DNA of 64,000 nt, from the NCBI GenBank assembly GCA_016647705.1, contig CM028330.1, positions 30,460,649 through 30,524,648 on the forward strand. Direction: 5' to 3'. Both the position numbers and the translations under genes were made by a program. The stretch comes from Eucommia ulmoides (taxonomy: Eukaryota > Streptophyta > Magnoliopsida > Garryales > Eucommiaceae). The notes beneath the pieces are model-generated. The model saw nothing but the letters and a program-made list of their open reading frames with translations, did not search any database and was not told where the DNA came from. This document shows, in pieces, positions 23,061 to 35,628 of the stretch (position 1 is its first letter; each line of letters opens with the position of its first letter).

Positions 23061-24015
23061 TTGTGTACCTAAAGATAACATGAGGTCCATCCTATAGGGT
23101 ATGAGGAAGATAACGCTTGGTCAATCGAATTCTGGTTGCAAAAAATATAATGCTTGGGGTTAACCAACTCCTGGTTGTAACCATATACCAAAGGGTTCTT
23201 CTATATATCTCAAATGAATGAGAATTAGGTCACATGTAGTTCTGGCATGTAAATTAAATCAAGATTGGATGGAATGGTTCTAGGTTAGAAAATCCTATTT
23301 CGGGGTGTCTAGTCAGTCTGGGACTGAGGTCCACCCGATTGATCTTTGCAAGTTGGCTTGACCGATCCCTTTCGGAGTGCCTACATATCTCAGACTTAAC
23401 TGAGAATCAGGTGAAATGTAGTTCAGACTCGTGATGTGAATCAATATCTGGTGTAACAGGTTCTTGGTTAGGGAAGCTGCTTCCTAGGTTGTTTTACTAA
23501 TACAAGATTGAAAATGACTAAGAGAATTCACAACGAGTGAAGACCCTCAGGGAACTCAACACTTAGTGGAGTTTGTTGGCCACATCTCACAAGGGATTGC
23601 CCTACGAAGACTAGAAAACTTCGTGGGGGAAATTTAACCTTGGCTAAATTTTGCCCCAGTTATAGACTAGGGCTCGATGATGCCTGTTTATTTGTTGGTT
23701 TGAAAGTTTTAGTTTTGAACTTTTTTTAATAGATTACGATTGGGATTGGTGCGAGTCTTATATCAAGAAATACTACAGCAAGATGATTTGATACATTGTG
23801 CCCAAACTCTAGCTGGGGTGACTCTGATCACAGAGTCTCAACGGAGCAATCAGATATAATGTGCCCCAGCTCTAGCAGGGGCTAGTCCTGTCACAGATTC
23901 TAAATAAAGAAACTGAATAAAATATGTCCTAGCTCTAGTAGTAGCGTAGAACTATCTTATGCCCTAGCTTTAGTTGGGGTGCAGGACTATCTCTTGAGTA
24001 TTCCAAGTATACAGC

Positions 24016-25346
24016 TGGTAGTGGAATATTATGTCGCTAACTTACACCACAAGTGTACGGGTCAAGTTTTAGTATAGATGGGAGAGTATGGGTATTGTGT
24101 TCAGAGGGATTGGTTGAGATTATTATCGAATACCGCGATTATCATAACCTAATTTTATCTAGGCGCTAAAAATGTATTTATAATTAATAAAAACTAATAC
24201 TAAAATACAAATTTATCTAACTATACAATAAATATTATATTAAGATTGTTTTATGAGAGTAGATTGTCTAGGGATTATCTTCATTTACAAATACGTGTTT
24301 GATCTCATTTAAGTTTATGTTAACGGCGTTCGACTTATCCGACAATCTCGGTTCATAAACTCACTCACCACCTTTCCCGAGTGTAAGACGAGTGAATACG
24401 TGACTTCACGTCAACGAAAAATTCCCCCTCAACTTCTTAACAACACTAGGTCATGTGAGTCTCGCCCCAACGTCATTGATTGCACATTTTCCAACTCTCT
24501 CCCGGGTTATTGGCTCGTCGCGTTGTGTTTACCCTAGTCCGAATTCGGGATTACCTCTCTTGAGTGTCAAACACTGTATTCTCTATATATTCTAAGCATA
24601 TAAACAATACAAGAAAGATAAACACAATCAAAATAATGAAGACCAACTACTAACGAAACATGAACTCAATCAAACAACATATTCATAAATTTTTATTAAT
24701 CCCTAAACAATCTATGTTTAGACAATGGCCATAACCATATATACAATGTAAAATGAGCTAAACATGCTCAACAAGTACCGAAAGTAAGAAAATAAAGAAA
24801 ACAAACGAAAGACTTAGCCGATATCCGAAGATTTAGAGCTTAAACCGTTGAACTATCGCTTCCTTCTTCTTCTTCTTCGTCTGGTTGTGAGATCTCCCTC
24901 AAAAATATCTCAACCTAACCATAAATATATTCTAATGGACTTAGGGGGTGTTCAAATCGGAAGAGAGCAGGAGAGGAAGGGATTTATAGGGCTCAAAATA
25001 TCAAAAAAATATCTAATTTTGCGTGCAGAGTGACCGCCGCGATGGTGTTCAATGTTCATCAAGAAAAGGTGCCTCTCTGTATATTCACCACCACGATGGT
25101 GGTTTGGACACCATGGCGGTAGGCTGTTGTTCTGAATATTGCCTCTGTGCTTGTTTTCCCACCGTTCTTGATCCGATAAGATCGTTTATGATCTGTTTCA
25201 TACCGTTTCACCCAACACACCTGATTTATAGCGAAAAAAATAAAAACATATTAAAACATATAAAAATGCAATAAAAATTCTATAAACAAAATACTCTAAA
25301 ACTAACAAAACCGGTTTGGGAATAAATAGATAAATCACACCTATCA
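24016..25346 (-). repeat. LTR, TGATAGGTGT family, subfamily B
   Basis: 1331-bp reverse LTR from TGGTAGTGGA to ACACCTATCA, followed by the reverse polypurine tract AATACCCCCAAA. It carries only one copy of the ~200-bp block (near 24430), which defines subfamily B. GC-rich motifs are reduced to CCGCCGCG and ACCATGGCGG near 25033-25120. Confidence 0.85.
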
Positions 25347-25886
25347 AATACCCCCAAATTTGGAATTTTGCTAGTCCTCAAGCAAAACAATCACACTAAA
25401 ATGGAAAACATAACTAAATTAAATAACATGAACAACCTAAACACAAACAATCTAAACAAAATGATATGCAAGTTTTGAATTCTTATATCGACCAAGTCAT
25501 TTTCCCCTCACAACCTATAGTCATATCGAGTTCAAGTGGTAAAAGGCACCATATGGTGTTCTAGAATTTCGACATTCAATGATGGTGAATGCCATTCTAC
25601 ATCCTTTAAACGTGTTTGTGTGAGACTCAATAATATAGCTATCCAAGATCGGATTGGATTATCCACCAACGGAACTCACGACTTAGACTGTAAAGGACTA
25701 GGATATCTATACACCAGATTAGGGTCCACTCTCCACTAATGTAGGCTTGAAAGTTCATAAAGATCAGAAGGACTTGGTTCAATTTTGGAATATTTGGCCA
25801 AGGGTATTTCGGAACAAAGAACGGGTTAACGTTGTTAACTTGACGTTACCCAAGGCATATCGCTTAGAACATTCACTCTCGAACCC
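25347..25886 (-). mobile_element. LARD internal region, partial
   Basis: Reverse internal DNA from the polypurine tract through the GGGTTAACGTTGTTAACTTG palindrome (25824-25852) to CTCGAACCC, where a different reverse LTR starts at 25887. Nearly identical to 28330-28868. Non-coding. Confidence 0.75.
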
Positions 25887-27345
25887 TGGTAGCATGCAGA
25901 AATGCGCCGCTACTTACACTCGCAAGTATACGAGGTCTAAGTTTTAGTATAGTGTGATCGTTTAGATTGGGTTATCGTATCCACAGGGATTGGTGTCGTT
26001 ACTATCGAATATCGCGGTTGTCGTGACCTAACTTTATCTAGGCGAAAAACAAATGTATTTAATTAATTACACTAATACTAATATAACCTAAATTAACTTC
26101 ACTAATATGCTAATATATTTTAGGGTGAAGAATTACCTAGGGATTAACGTGTTTACAAATACGTGTTCGATCTCGACTTACTCACGTTTACGATGTTCGA
26201 CCCATTTGACAACCTCAGTACGTAAACTCCACCGCCACCTCTCCTGAGTGTAAGACGGGGGAATACATGACTTCGAGTCAATGAAAAAGTCCATCAATGT
26301 CTTAATGACCCTTGGTCACGTGAGTCTCACCCAGTGTCATTGATTGCACACAATCCAACTCCCAACCGGGTCATTGGGTCGTGCGTTGTATTTACCCTAT
26401 TGACAATCTTCGTTCTAAAGCTCCCTCTCCACCTTTCCCGAGTATAATATAAGGGATATAACGCAACTTCGTGTCAACAAACAAGTCCCCCTCAATGTCT
26501 TAACGACCCTAAGTTGCATGAGTCTTACCCTAACATCATCGATTGTCCACGATTCAAACCCCGACCGGGTTATTGAATCGTGGCATTTGTTTACCCTAAT
26601 CCAAATCTGGGGTTTGTTACAAGCCCATATTCTCCATTTATCTAACTAAGCATGATAAACAAACAATACAATAAATACAATCAAACTACGAAGAACAAAC
26701 GGAAACGCAACACCGAAATCATCCAAACAAACATATTTGTAAATATACCGTTAATCCTTACTAGAATCCATGTTTAACTCGTTGTCATAACCATATAAAC
26801 ATTTAAATCGAGCTAAACATGCTCACATGAACCTAAGATAAAGAAATAAGGAAAAACAATCAAACAACTTAGCCACGTTCGAAGATAAACCGCTAAGAAC
26901 GCTCAACGATCGATTCTCCGTCTTCTCCACTTCGAGATGTGAGCTCTACCTCTAAAACTCCTAAACCCTAGCCTAAATATGGCCTAAGGTGCCCAAATGG
27001 CTAGGGGGATCAAGAGAGGGAAAAAGGGGATGATATTTATAGACAAAATATCTAAATAAATATCCTAAAAATATCAAGGTTGTGTAGAGGCTCTCCGCCT
27101 AGGAGAAAGGATCCTCCACCTAGGTGGAGGTAGGTTGGTTTGTGACCGCCGCAGCAATGAAGATAGCAGTGGACGTGGAAGAACATTCTGCTGGATTTTT
27201 GCCTAGGCGGTGGGCTGTTAGTAGCCCACTTTGATTTCTCTGCTGGATTTCCGCCTAGGTGGTGGTCCATCAGTAACATTTCTCTCTTTCCTCAGCTTCT
27301 TCATCGCCGCAGCAATGGTTTGGATTCCGCAGTAGTGGGCTTGTT
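25887..27345 (-). repeat. Incomplete LTR, subfamily A, between duplicated segments
   Basis: Reverse LTR starting TGGTAGCATGCAG, with two copies of the ~200-bp block (near 26300 and 26500), TATTTATAGAC near 27035 and a palindrome-rich zone 27095-27340 with CCGCCTAGG, CCTAGGTGG and CCGCCGCAGC words. It lacks the TGATAGGTGT end and passes into a second copy of the 24355-25886 segment at about 27346. Confidence 0.75.
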
Positions 27346-28329
27346 TCTTAAACTCACTCACCACCTTTCCCGAGTGTAAGACGAGTGAGTACGTGACTTC
27401 ACGTCAACGAAAAATTCCCCCTCAACTTCTTAACAACGCTAGGTCATGTGAGTCTGGCCCCAACGTCATTGATTGCATATTTTCTAACTCTCTCCCGGGT
27501 TATTGGCTCGTTGCGTTGTGTTTACCCTAGTCCGAATTCTGGGTTACCTCTCTTGAGTGTCAAACATCATATTCTCTATATATCATTATAAGCATATAAA
27601 CAATACAAGAAAGATAAACACAATCAAAATAATGAAGACCAACCACTAACGAAACATAAACTCAATCAAACAACATATTCATAAATTTATATTAATCCCT
27701 AAACAATCCATGTTTAGCCAATGAACATAACCATATATACAATGTAAAATGGGTTAAACATTCTCAAAAACTACCGAAAATAAGAAAATAAAGAAAAGAA
27801 ACGAAAGACTTAGCCGATATCCGAAGATTTGGTGCTTAAACCGTTGAACTATCGTTTCCTTCTTCTTCTTCTTCTTCAAGTTGTGAGCTTTCCCTCAAAA
27901 ATATCTCAATCTAGCTGTAAATATATTCTAAGGGCCTTAAGGGTGTTCAAATCGGAAGAGATGAAGAGAGGAAGGGATTTATAGGGCTTAAAATATCAAA
28001 AAATTATATAATTCTGTGTGCAAAGTGACCGCCACGGCGGTGTTGGATGTTTAGCAAGAAAAGGCGTCTCTCTGCATATTCACTATTGTGGTGGTGGTCT
28101 GGACACCATGGCGGTGGGCTGCTATTTTGAATATTGCCTCCGTGCTTGTTCTTCCACCGTTCTTTATCCGATATGATCATTTATGATCTGTTTTCATTCT
28201 GTTTCACCCCACACACCTGATTTATAGCGAAAAGAATAAAAACATATTAAAACATATAAAAATACTATAAAAAATACTCTAAAAGTAACAAAACTGGTTT
28301 GGGAATAAATAGATAAATCACACCTATCA
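27346..28329 (-). repeat. LTR fragment, subfamily B (duplicate of 24355-25346)
   Basis: From TTAAACTCACTCACCACC to ACACCTATCA it repeats the right three-quarters of the LTR at 24016-25346. In the first 180 bases I count about five differences, so the duplication is more recent than the divergence from other B-type LTRs in the window. Confidence 0.8.
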
Positions 28330-29845
28330 AATACCCCCAAACTTCGAATTTTGCTATTCCTCGAGCAAAACACTCACACTAAAATGAAACACACAACTAA
28401 ATTAAATAATATGAACAACCTAAACACAAACAATCTAAACAAAATGATATGCGAGTTTTGAATTCTTCTATCGACGAAATCATTTTCCCCTCACAACCTA
28501 TAGTCATATCGAGTTCAGGTGGTAAAACGTACCATATGATGTTCTAGAATTTTGACATTCAATGATGGTGAATGCCATTCTAGATCCTTTAAACGTGTTT
28601 GTGCGAGACTCAATAATATAGCTATCCAAGACCGGATTGGATTATCCACCAACGGAACTCACAACTTAGACGGTAAAGGACTAAGATATCCATATGTCTG
28701 ATTGGGGTCCACTCTCCACTAATGTAGGCTTGGAAGTTCATAAAGATCAGAAGGACTTGGTTCAGTTTTGGAAAATTTGGCCAAGGGTATTTTGGAATAG
28801 AAAATGGGTTAACATTGTTAATTTGATGTTACCCAAGGCACATCGCTTAGCACATTCACTCTCGAACCCCCATAGATAAATTGGAAATAATCCGAAACAA
28901 ATATTTAAGACCGACGTACTCACTTTTCAAAAGAAACGAAATTTAACAATATTTACATATGTTTTTTTTTAACTAACCACAACCCCAAACTTATTCGATT
29001 ATTATGATTTCACGGGTGTGGTTTAAATGAAAGAAAAATGACAAGTGAGTACTCGAATACCGAACCAATCTGAAATTCGCCCTAAACCCAACTGCTCACA
29101 TCAAGCAGCATATACGAATGCTAAGTTGAATCACTCAAATTGTGCCTTTAATTTAGCGATAAAAGTTTGGAAAAAGATCAATTGGCTAGGGTATTTGTTT
29201 ATGTGTTCAGAATTGAAATGGCAATTAGGTTTCGACAGGGTAACAAGAGATAAACATATATCATGGTTTGCTTAAAAGACTCAAACGACAAAATGAATGC
29301 CTAAATCACGTCTCTTGAACTACCTCGCCTAGGATTTCGCCTCAAGATTTCCCTCAATCAGGTTCTAGAATCCCTAATTTATCATGTGTTTGGCTAATCG
29401 ATAATCGGCCTCAAATCAATTGAATAGAAATACATTGAATCTATGTGCTCGTGCAAATTAGGATCTACAATTATTTTCTAGAAAACGCATTGTCAAGCAC
29501 ATAGAACACACATACATGGGTATTACCCTTAACCTCGAAAACAACCAGGGGATAATATCATTATCGGGTAATGGCCCAAATGAACACAAAACTCAGCATG
29601 CAACAACGACAACACAAAAACTTTCTACACTAAACAAACATGCAATACGGTAAAACAATAAAACATACTTATATCCTACACATCACCACAAAACTTAAAA
29701 CAGACAGTTTCCTCAGTGACCCAATCATCATTCTCAACATATGAAATTAAAGCATGCTGACGAAGAGGGTTTAGAACACGTACCTTAGGATCGAAATCTG
29801 TGCTAGTGCTTTACTCAATTGCACGAGGACCTAGTGTACAACGAA
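28330..29845 (-). mobile_element. LARD internal region, minus strand
   Basis: Starts at the reverse polypurine tract ATACCCCCAAACTT and holds the stem-loop near 28975-29020, the GGGTTAACATTGTTAATTTG palindrome near 28806, and the reverse of the GATTGAGGGGAA...CCTAGGCGAGGTAG block near 29325-29370. It reaches the end of the CTTCGTCAGCATG block near 29765 and then meets about 75 bases of unmatched DNA before the LTR at about 29850. No primer site was found here. Confidence 0.7.
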
Positions 29846-29849
29846 CTTT

Positions 29850-31267
29850 TGCGACCTGCTCTTGAATTGACTACTTGAAAGTGTATGAGGTCAATGTTTT
29901 AGTGTAATGTGATCTTTAAGATCGGGTATCATATCCACAGAGATTGGTTATCGTTATTATCGAGTACCGTAATTGTCATGACCTAACTTTATCTAGGCTA
30001 AAAAGAATGATTTTAAATTAATTAATACTAATACTAATATAACCTAATTTAATCTATACTAATTATACTTATACAAGATAGTTAGGGGATGGATTATCTA
30101 GGAATTAACTTTATTTACTTAAACGCGTTTGATTTCGTTTAGTTTACAATAATGGTATTCGACCTATTCGACAATCTCAGTTCGTAAACTCCCCCGCCAC
30201 CTCTCCCGAGTGTAAGACGAGGGAATACGCAACTTCATGTCAATGAAGAAGTCCCTCTCAATGTCTTAACGACCCTAGTTCACATGAGTCTTGTCCTAAT
30301 GTCATCGATTGCCCACAATCCAACTCTCTCCTAGGTTATTAGATCATCGCGTTGTGTTTACCCTAGTCTGAATCCGTGGTTACCTCTTTAGAGTATCAAA
30401 CTCCGAATTCTCGATATATATATCTAAGCATAATAAACAAATGATATGAAAAACACAATCAAAATAGAGAAGAACAATCATTAAAGAAACAAAAACTCAA
30501 ACAAAACTACGATTTTATAAATAATATTAATCCCATATATAATCCACGTTTAACTCATGGTCATAACCATTTATACATTGAAATTGAGATGAACATTCTC
30601 AAAAAAATATAGAAGTTAATAAATAAAAGGAAAAACATATGAACTTAGCCGTAATCCAAAGATTAGCTGCTAAAACCGTCCACCAATCTCTTCTCCTTCT
30701 CCGCGTGGTAATTTTCTCCTTTAGATATTTTTGAGCACTCCTCATACTCTCTCTCTATATATTCTAAACTAACCCCTAAGGGCTCTAATGGTCAGGGATC
30801 CTCAAAGGAGATGGGAGGAGAGGGGATTAAATAAAGAAAATATCTCAAAAAATATCTAATCTGGTGCAGAGGTGACCGCCTAGGCGGTGGGATTCACCGT
30901 CCAGGCGATGGGTATGTTGGTTCATTGATTACTGCAGTGGTGAAGACAGCGGTGGATTTGGTGACCATCCTGCAGTTTCACCGCCTAGGCAGTGAGCTTC
31001 CAGTAGATTTAGGCCTTCTTTGCATTTTCATCGCTTAGGCAGATGGATGGTTTTTAGAATTTTTCCCTCGTGCTTGTTTTTCCATCGTTCTTCGACCATT
31101 CTTGGTTCAATCTGATCGTTTACACTCCATTTTCATACCTTTTTACCCCATACACCTGATTTATACAAAAAATATAAAAACTAATTAAAACGTAATAAAA
31201 TACTATAAAAACGCTCGAAAACTAACTTAGTTCGATTTAGAAATAGATAGGTAGATCACATCTATCA
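29850..31267 (-). repeat. LTR, TGATAGGTGT family, subfamily B
   Basis: Reverse LTR with one ~200-bp block (near 30265) and CCTAGG-core palindromes (30880-31045), ending CACATCTATCA at 31267. Its right flank is not a polypurine tract but gag-like DNA of another element, so this is the outer (5') LTR and its target was the fragment at 31268. The left edge is uncertain by about 10 bases. Confidence 0.75.
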
Positions 31268-32521
31268 CCTAGTAATCAATGTTCTTAAATTCTTTTAGGA
31301 ACTCTTGTATTTCGTCCCCAGTGACAGTCTTCTTTGAGATACCCTTAGATTCTTTATCTGGTAGTTTCAGTTAGTCTGGGCCTACAAATACTCTTCTACT
31401 TCGAGTAATACCTCTGATGTCATCTACTTAATCTTATATCCTAACGAAATTGGTTTTAATGGTTGTAGGGTAGTTTCAAGGCACATATTTCAAGTCTTTC
31501 ACTGGTCCTTGTTTTGGTGTTTTGAAGGTTAGCATGGTTTCTAGTCAGATCATTAATAGGTTCTGGCAAGCATGCGATTTTATGGTGAAGTGAGAAACAT
31601 CTAAGACCCAAGGCTGGTCAAGGTTTAGCTTCATAAAGCCACAGTCAATCATGTTAATCCAAGGAATTTACTGATTCTGATAGCTCAGTCGTCTACCCTA
31701 GGTACTGAAATTCTCCTTAGTAGGGGGATTATTTTGCCACCAGTCTTCCAATACCTGGTTGGATTCATCCTGCTCATCTTATTTACTTGGGTAATTGAAG
31801 TAAAATATTTTCTTAGGTAGGTGCAGTATTTCATTTCTAGGAGGTTCTCTCTCGGGTGGTTGTACATACTTCAGACCTACTTCACAACAACGACTACATC
31901 AGTGACATTCTTGTTTGGTGTAATAATTTATCCCCACTTCTGGTCTAGTTCTTTTCTACCTTGAGAGGTTCCTCATTCTCCACCTATTTGTTCTAGACTC
32001 TCATTTATGATATGTCCCTTACCCTTATTGTCTTCTTCATCAAATTCACTTCCCCAATTGGTTGGAAAGATAGGTCTATCATTTGTAGGTGAGACCGATA
32101 TGTTTATCCAATAGTCTTTAGGAAAATTTCTAGATTCTACCCATACTTCTCTTGGTGGTTTGGGATCAGTTTTCCATACCCCAACATAGTCATTTGAATC
32201 GGTCTCCCAATCTTGTCTGACCATGTTAATAATTGGAGATGGGTTATCGTGTTTTGGTAACGGGTTTTGCGGACAGTTATACTGGGATGTTTCCCCCTCT
32301 TTTGGGAAACATATCACCTTCTACCAAGTTTTGTATTTTGTGTTTTAGAGAGATGCAGCTATCAATATGGTGACCAGGTGTTCTACAGTGATAGTCGTAA
32401 AACTGGTTTGCGTTATCCTATGGGCTATTAATATTTGGTCCCTTCGGGATTATAGGTTCAAGAATTTTGTTTTTAAGACACTCTTTGATGATTGGAGAAA
32501 GGGTTACAGGGAGAAAGGTGA
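31268..32521 (-). pseudogene. Tat/Ogre-like Ty3/gypsy gag fragment
   Basis: Minus-strand relic covering the end of gag up to just before protease. Near 32360-32400 it encodes CRTPGHHIDSC followed by SLKHKIQNL, the zinc-binding CxxxxGHxxxxC type and basic tail characteristic of Tat/Ogre gag. At the other end (about 31270-31335) it encodes VTGDEIQEFLKEFKNID, like the segment preceding protease in those elements (family knowledge). The middle is hydrophilic and rich in Pro, Asp and Glu. Broken in several places. No LTR of its own is recognisable. A LARD inserted at its left edge. Confidence 0.6.
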
Positions 32522-32522
32522 A

Positions 32523-32946
32523 TGATAGATTGATTTATCAATATATTTCCAATCCAAATTTGGTAGTTTTTGAGTGCTCTATTAGTGTTTTCAATCATTT
32601 TTATTCATTTTCATGCAGATAAGGTTTTTTTAGCATAAACAGTTGCAAATCAGGCCCGTCAGTAGGACATCGAAAATGAAATGAATAAAAAAATAACCAA
32701 CCAGGTATTTTGTAAAGAGCGCGCTGCAGCGCACTCCTGTTCACTACAGCGTGTAAGCCAAAAGGCCACTAGCCTTTGCGCGCTGCAGTGCACTCCTACT
32801 CACTGTAGCGCGGACTAGTTTGACACCCACACTGTTGGTTGCTCACTGCAGTGTGCTCCTTCTCCTTGCACACTGCAACGCCGTTGCACGTGCTAGCAAG
32901 CATTTTTGAGATATTTTTAGGATTTTTGTGAATTCTATTTATATCC
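32523..32946 (+). repeat. Diverged LTR start, TGATAG type
   Basis: TGATAGATTGATTTATC then ATTTCCAATCCAAATTTGG matches the first 50 bases of the plus-orientation family LTR. The GC motifs here are a different word, CGCTGCAGCGCACTCC, repeated three times (32724-32805). It stops at TTTATATCC, where a SIRE LTR fragment begins. Confidence 0.6.
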
Positions 32947-33855
32947 TGTTGGCCTAGTAGAATACCCAAGAGGGAGGTGAATTGGGAAATTAAAAAATTA
33001 TTGAAATAAAATTCAATAAATCAAATAATTAATTTTAAACCTAAATTAATTATTATCTTTATAATAGAGCAGAATAATATAATTAACTAAGTGCACACCC
33101 AAACAGGAAAAATAGCAAAGTAAATATAGCAGTACACAAAAGATTTATACTGGTTCACCAATTTACTCTTGGCTAATCCAGTCCCCCGAGCTCTATGGAG
33201 GTTGCACCCACTAAAATCAAGATCCCTTTAAAGGTAGGAACCAAACCCACAAACCGATTCTTTTACAGGCTTAGAATCAACCTTTACAATATCTTTTTCT
33301 CAGGCTAAGGAAGAACCTTTACTTTTTACAGGCTAAAGAATAACCTAATTCATTTTTAACACTAAAGCACAAGAATCAAAACCTCTCAAAACACTATAAC
33401 TATCATTTTCACAAGTAATTATGGAACCTTTACAAATCACTCACAACGCAATTCTTATCCAAGAAAAATCACTACCTCAATCTCTTTACAGGAAAAGACT
33501 GAAACTCGACTACCTTTGATTAAATACCCCTAATGATATTTAACCTGACACAACTCACCAATACAAAAAATTGACAAGTAAATCTCACTCGGAGCTTCTA
33601 TCACCCCAGATAAACAATAACTCAATTAATATCCCAACTAGTGATAGAAATACGTGATACACAAAAATGTAATTTCAACAAGATATAGGTAGCAAATTGG
33701 AGCATGTAATCAGATTCAAGAAATTATTTGCAAAACATATTTTCTTCAAAAAATCAGAAACAATTTCTAAGATCAATTTCCAAATATAGAATAAAAAACA
33801 AATAATAAGCAATATAGAAAGATCTCACCCGGAATCCACAGAAATAATTATTAGA
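32947..33855 (-). repeat. SIRE-type copia LTR fragment
   Basis: Reverse complement of the last ~900 bases of the SIRE LTR at 37155-39271: begins TGTTGGCCTAGTAGAATACC and passes through the CCCCCGAGCTC block near 33182 to CCCGGAATCCACAGAAA. The rest of that LTR and any internal DNA are absent, so it is a truncated LTR. Confidence 0.8.
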
Positions 33856-35628
33856 ATTTGAGGATAATTTTCATCATCGGGAAATGGCCCAAATGAACTC
33901 AACAACTCAACATGCACATACGACTTCATTCATAAACATTTTTACACTAAATCTAAATACTAACTTACATACACTAAACTAAGCATTTAACATGCAAAAA
34001 CTTGGAAATTAAAATAAAACTTAATTACGCATACATAAAATATTCAAATTAAATACATCCTTCTTCTACAAAAAACAAAAATGGATAAACACCCCTTCCA
34101 AACTTAAACAAGGCAGTGAACCCAATAGCAATTTATAGCATTCATGAACAAATATTGGGTTTAAACACATACCTAGGAGATAATACATAGAAGTCTTACC
34201 TCCTACTGTCTACCTGGGGAAGCGTCATTGCCACCACTATCACGTTGGAATGGAAATTGTGGTGGTTGCAAAGGGTGCGGCAGCACATGAAGCATAGGCG
34301 GATAAGCACTCATGTCAAAGCCGATGTGCTCGCACATGAGCCGATAGATTTGATCTTGATATCTCGTACATACACCAATCGCAACGGTTTCAACAAAAAT
34401 TCAAAAATGTAGCATGCAACTTTGTTTCACACAATTTAACAGTCCATAGAAACTCAGTTTATCACCAAAAATCAAACCAAAATCCCATAGCAATAAAGAA
34501 AATCAAGAAAATGGGATTCAAAATTGATTTTTGGTGGATGATTTAGGGTGGAAATCACAAATTTTGTAAAAGGAATGATGAATTTGAGGGTTGGAAATAG
34601 TTTGAGATGATGAAAATAGAGAGATTTTGGAGTTTCAAAAGTGGTTATAGCGTTTTTGTAATAGCGGGATGGTTTTAATCAAACTAAGGTTTCACCTCCA
34701 CGACGGTGGGAATCACTGCCTCGACGATGTGAGTGCCTTTTTTTTAAAACCTCATCATTCTATTGTTTCACTACCTAGATGGTGAAGTGCCTTTTTTAAA
34801 AACTTACACTCTGTTGTTTCACCACCACAACAGTGAAGCATTGAGCTGAAAACTTGACATCCTGCATTTTCATCGCCGCGGCAGTGAGTCCACCGCTGCG
34901 GCAGTGAGTCCACCGCTGCGGCGGTAAGCCTACTGCCGGATTTTCATTTTTTTTTTCTTCAAGTTTTCACACAAAGGCTCCACACCATGTGTTTTCACTT
35001 TGCTTATTCAATGATTTTAAGTGAGAAACACATCTCCGATTATTATCACTCCTTAATTTACCTCCTAATATGCTCTGAGACCATTTCGGCCTCCAAAAAA
35101 ATAAATAGTAGCAAAAATCGGGTAAACGTTGATACCCTCGATTTCATATCAAAAAACGTGACTTGCTTGATTTAACATACCTAGCTGGACTTAGAAATTT
35201 CATGATCATTCATCAACGAGGGAGATATTCGCCACAACTCATTTTCCATTACCGATATAGCGCTTGATTTTTTCATCTTCTCCTTCCAGTTCGACTGAAC
35301 CGAAGGGAAATTTGCTTAAACATTTTTCACCAAAATCCCCCATAGACAAGGAATTTGGGAGAGAATACTCCGTTGGATCACGATTCTTGGTATTGAAGTT
35401 GGCTTCTTCTCTCTCTCCTTATCATTTTTAACGTATGCTCGATCTCAAGAATAAGAGTCAAGAATTTCAACTCCTTCTTCGTTGCATGCACTGCTTGATC
35501 ACAACAAATGAAACAAAAACAAAATTAAAAGAAAAGAAAATAAAAGAATTATCAGGATTAATATTCAATAACTTAGTTGCAATATCAACTAATTCAAAAC
35601 ACTATCCTCGGCAAGGGCACCAAAAACT
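33856..35628 (-). mobile_element. Internal region of a minus-strand gypsy LARD, partial
   Basis: From 33856 to about 34200 it matches the reverse family internal region (CATCATCGGG...CCCAAATGAAC). Near 34200-34385 the minus strand encodes a gag-like end (YRLMCEHIGFDMSAYPP then PQFPFQRDSGG). 34381-34690 is AT-rich leader-like DNA. 34690-34935 carries GC motifs including a direct repeat of GCGGCAGTGAGTCCACC. 35175-35600 leads to the primer site. The mix differs from other family copies, so it may be a chimera or a more distant member. Broken. Confidence 0.6.
35605..35622 (-). other. Asp-tRNA primer binding site (minus strand)
   Basis: The minus strand reads TGGTGCCCTTGCCGAGGA beside the LTR edge ACCAAGTTTT at 35623-35630, close to the Asp-tRNA complement. 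Confidence 0.75.

Larger units (their letters stand above)
21619..24015. repeat. Tandem array of ~2.45-kb units, right part
   Basis: Rest of unit 3 (21619-23609) and the start of unit 4 (from ACTAGAAAACTT at 23610 to about 24015), where the reverse LTR at 24016 cuts it off. Unit 3 without the inserted array is about 2.41 kb. Sequence order is as in units 1 and 2. Confidence 0.8.

Noticed and set aside
6951-24015. Centromere-type satellite
   Set aside because: The unit is ~2.45 kb with only three to four copies here, so there is no basis in this window to call it centromeric.
31973-32317. Possible host protein on the minus strand
   Set aside because: Neighbouring zinc-binding CxxxxGHxxxxC text and position identify it as part of a Tat/Ogre-like gag relic.
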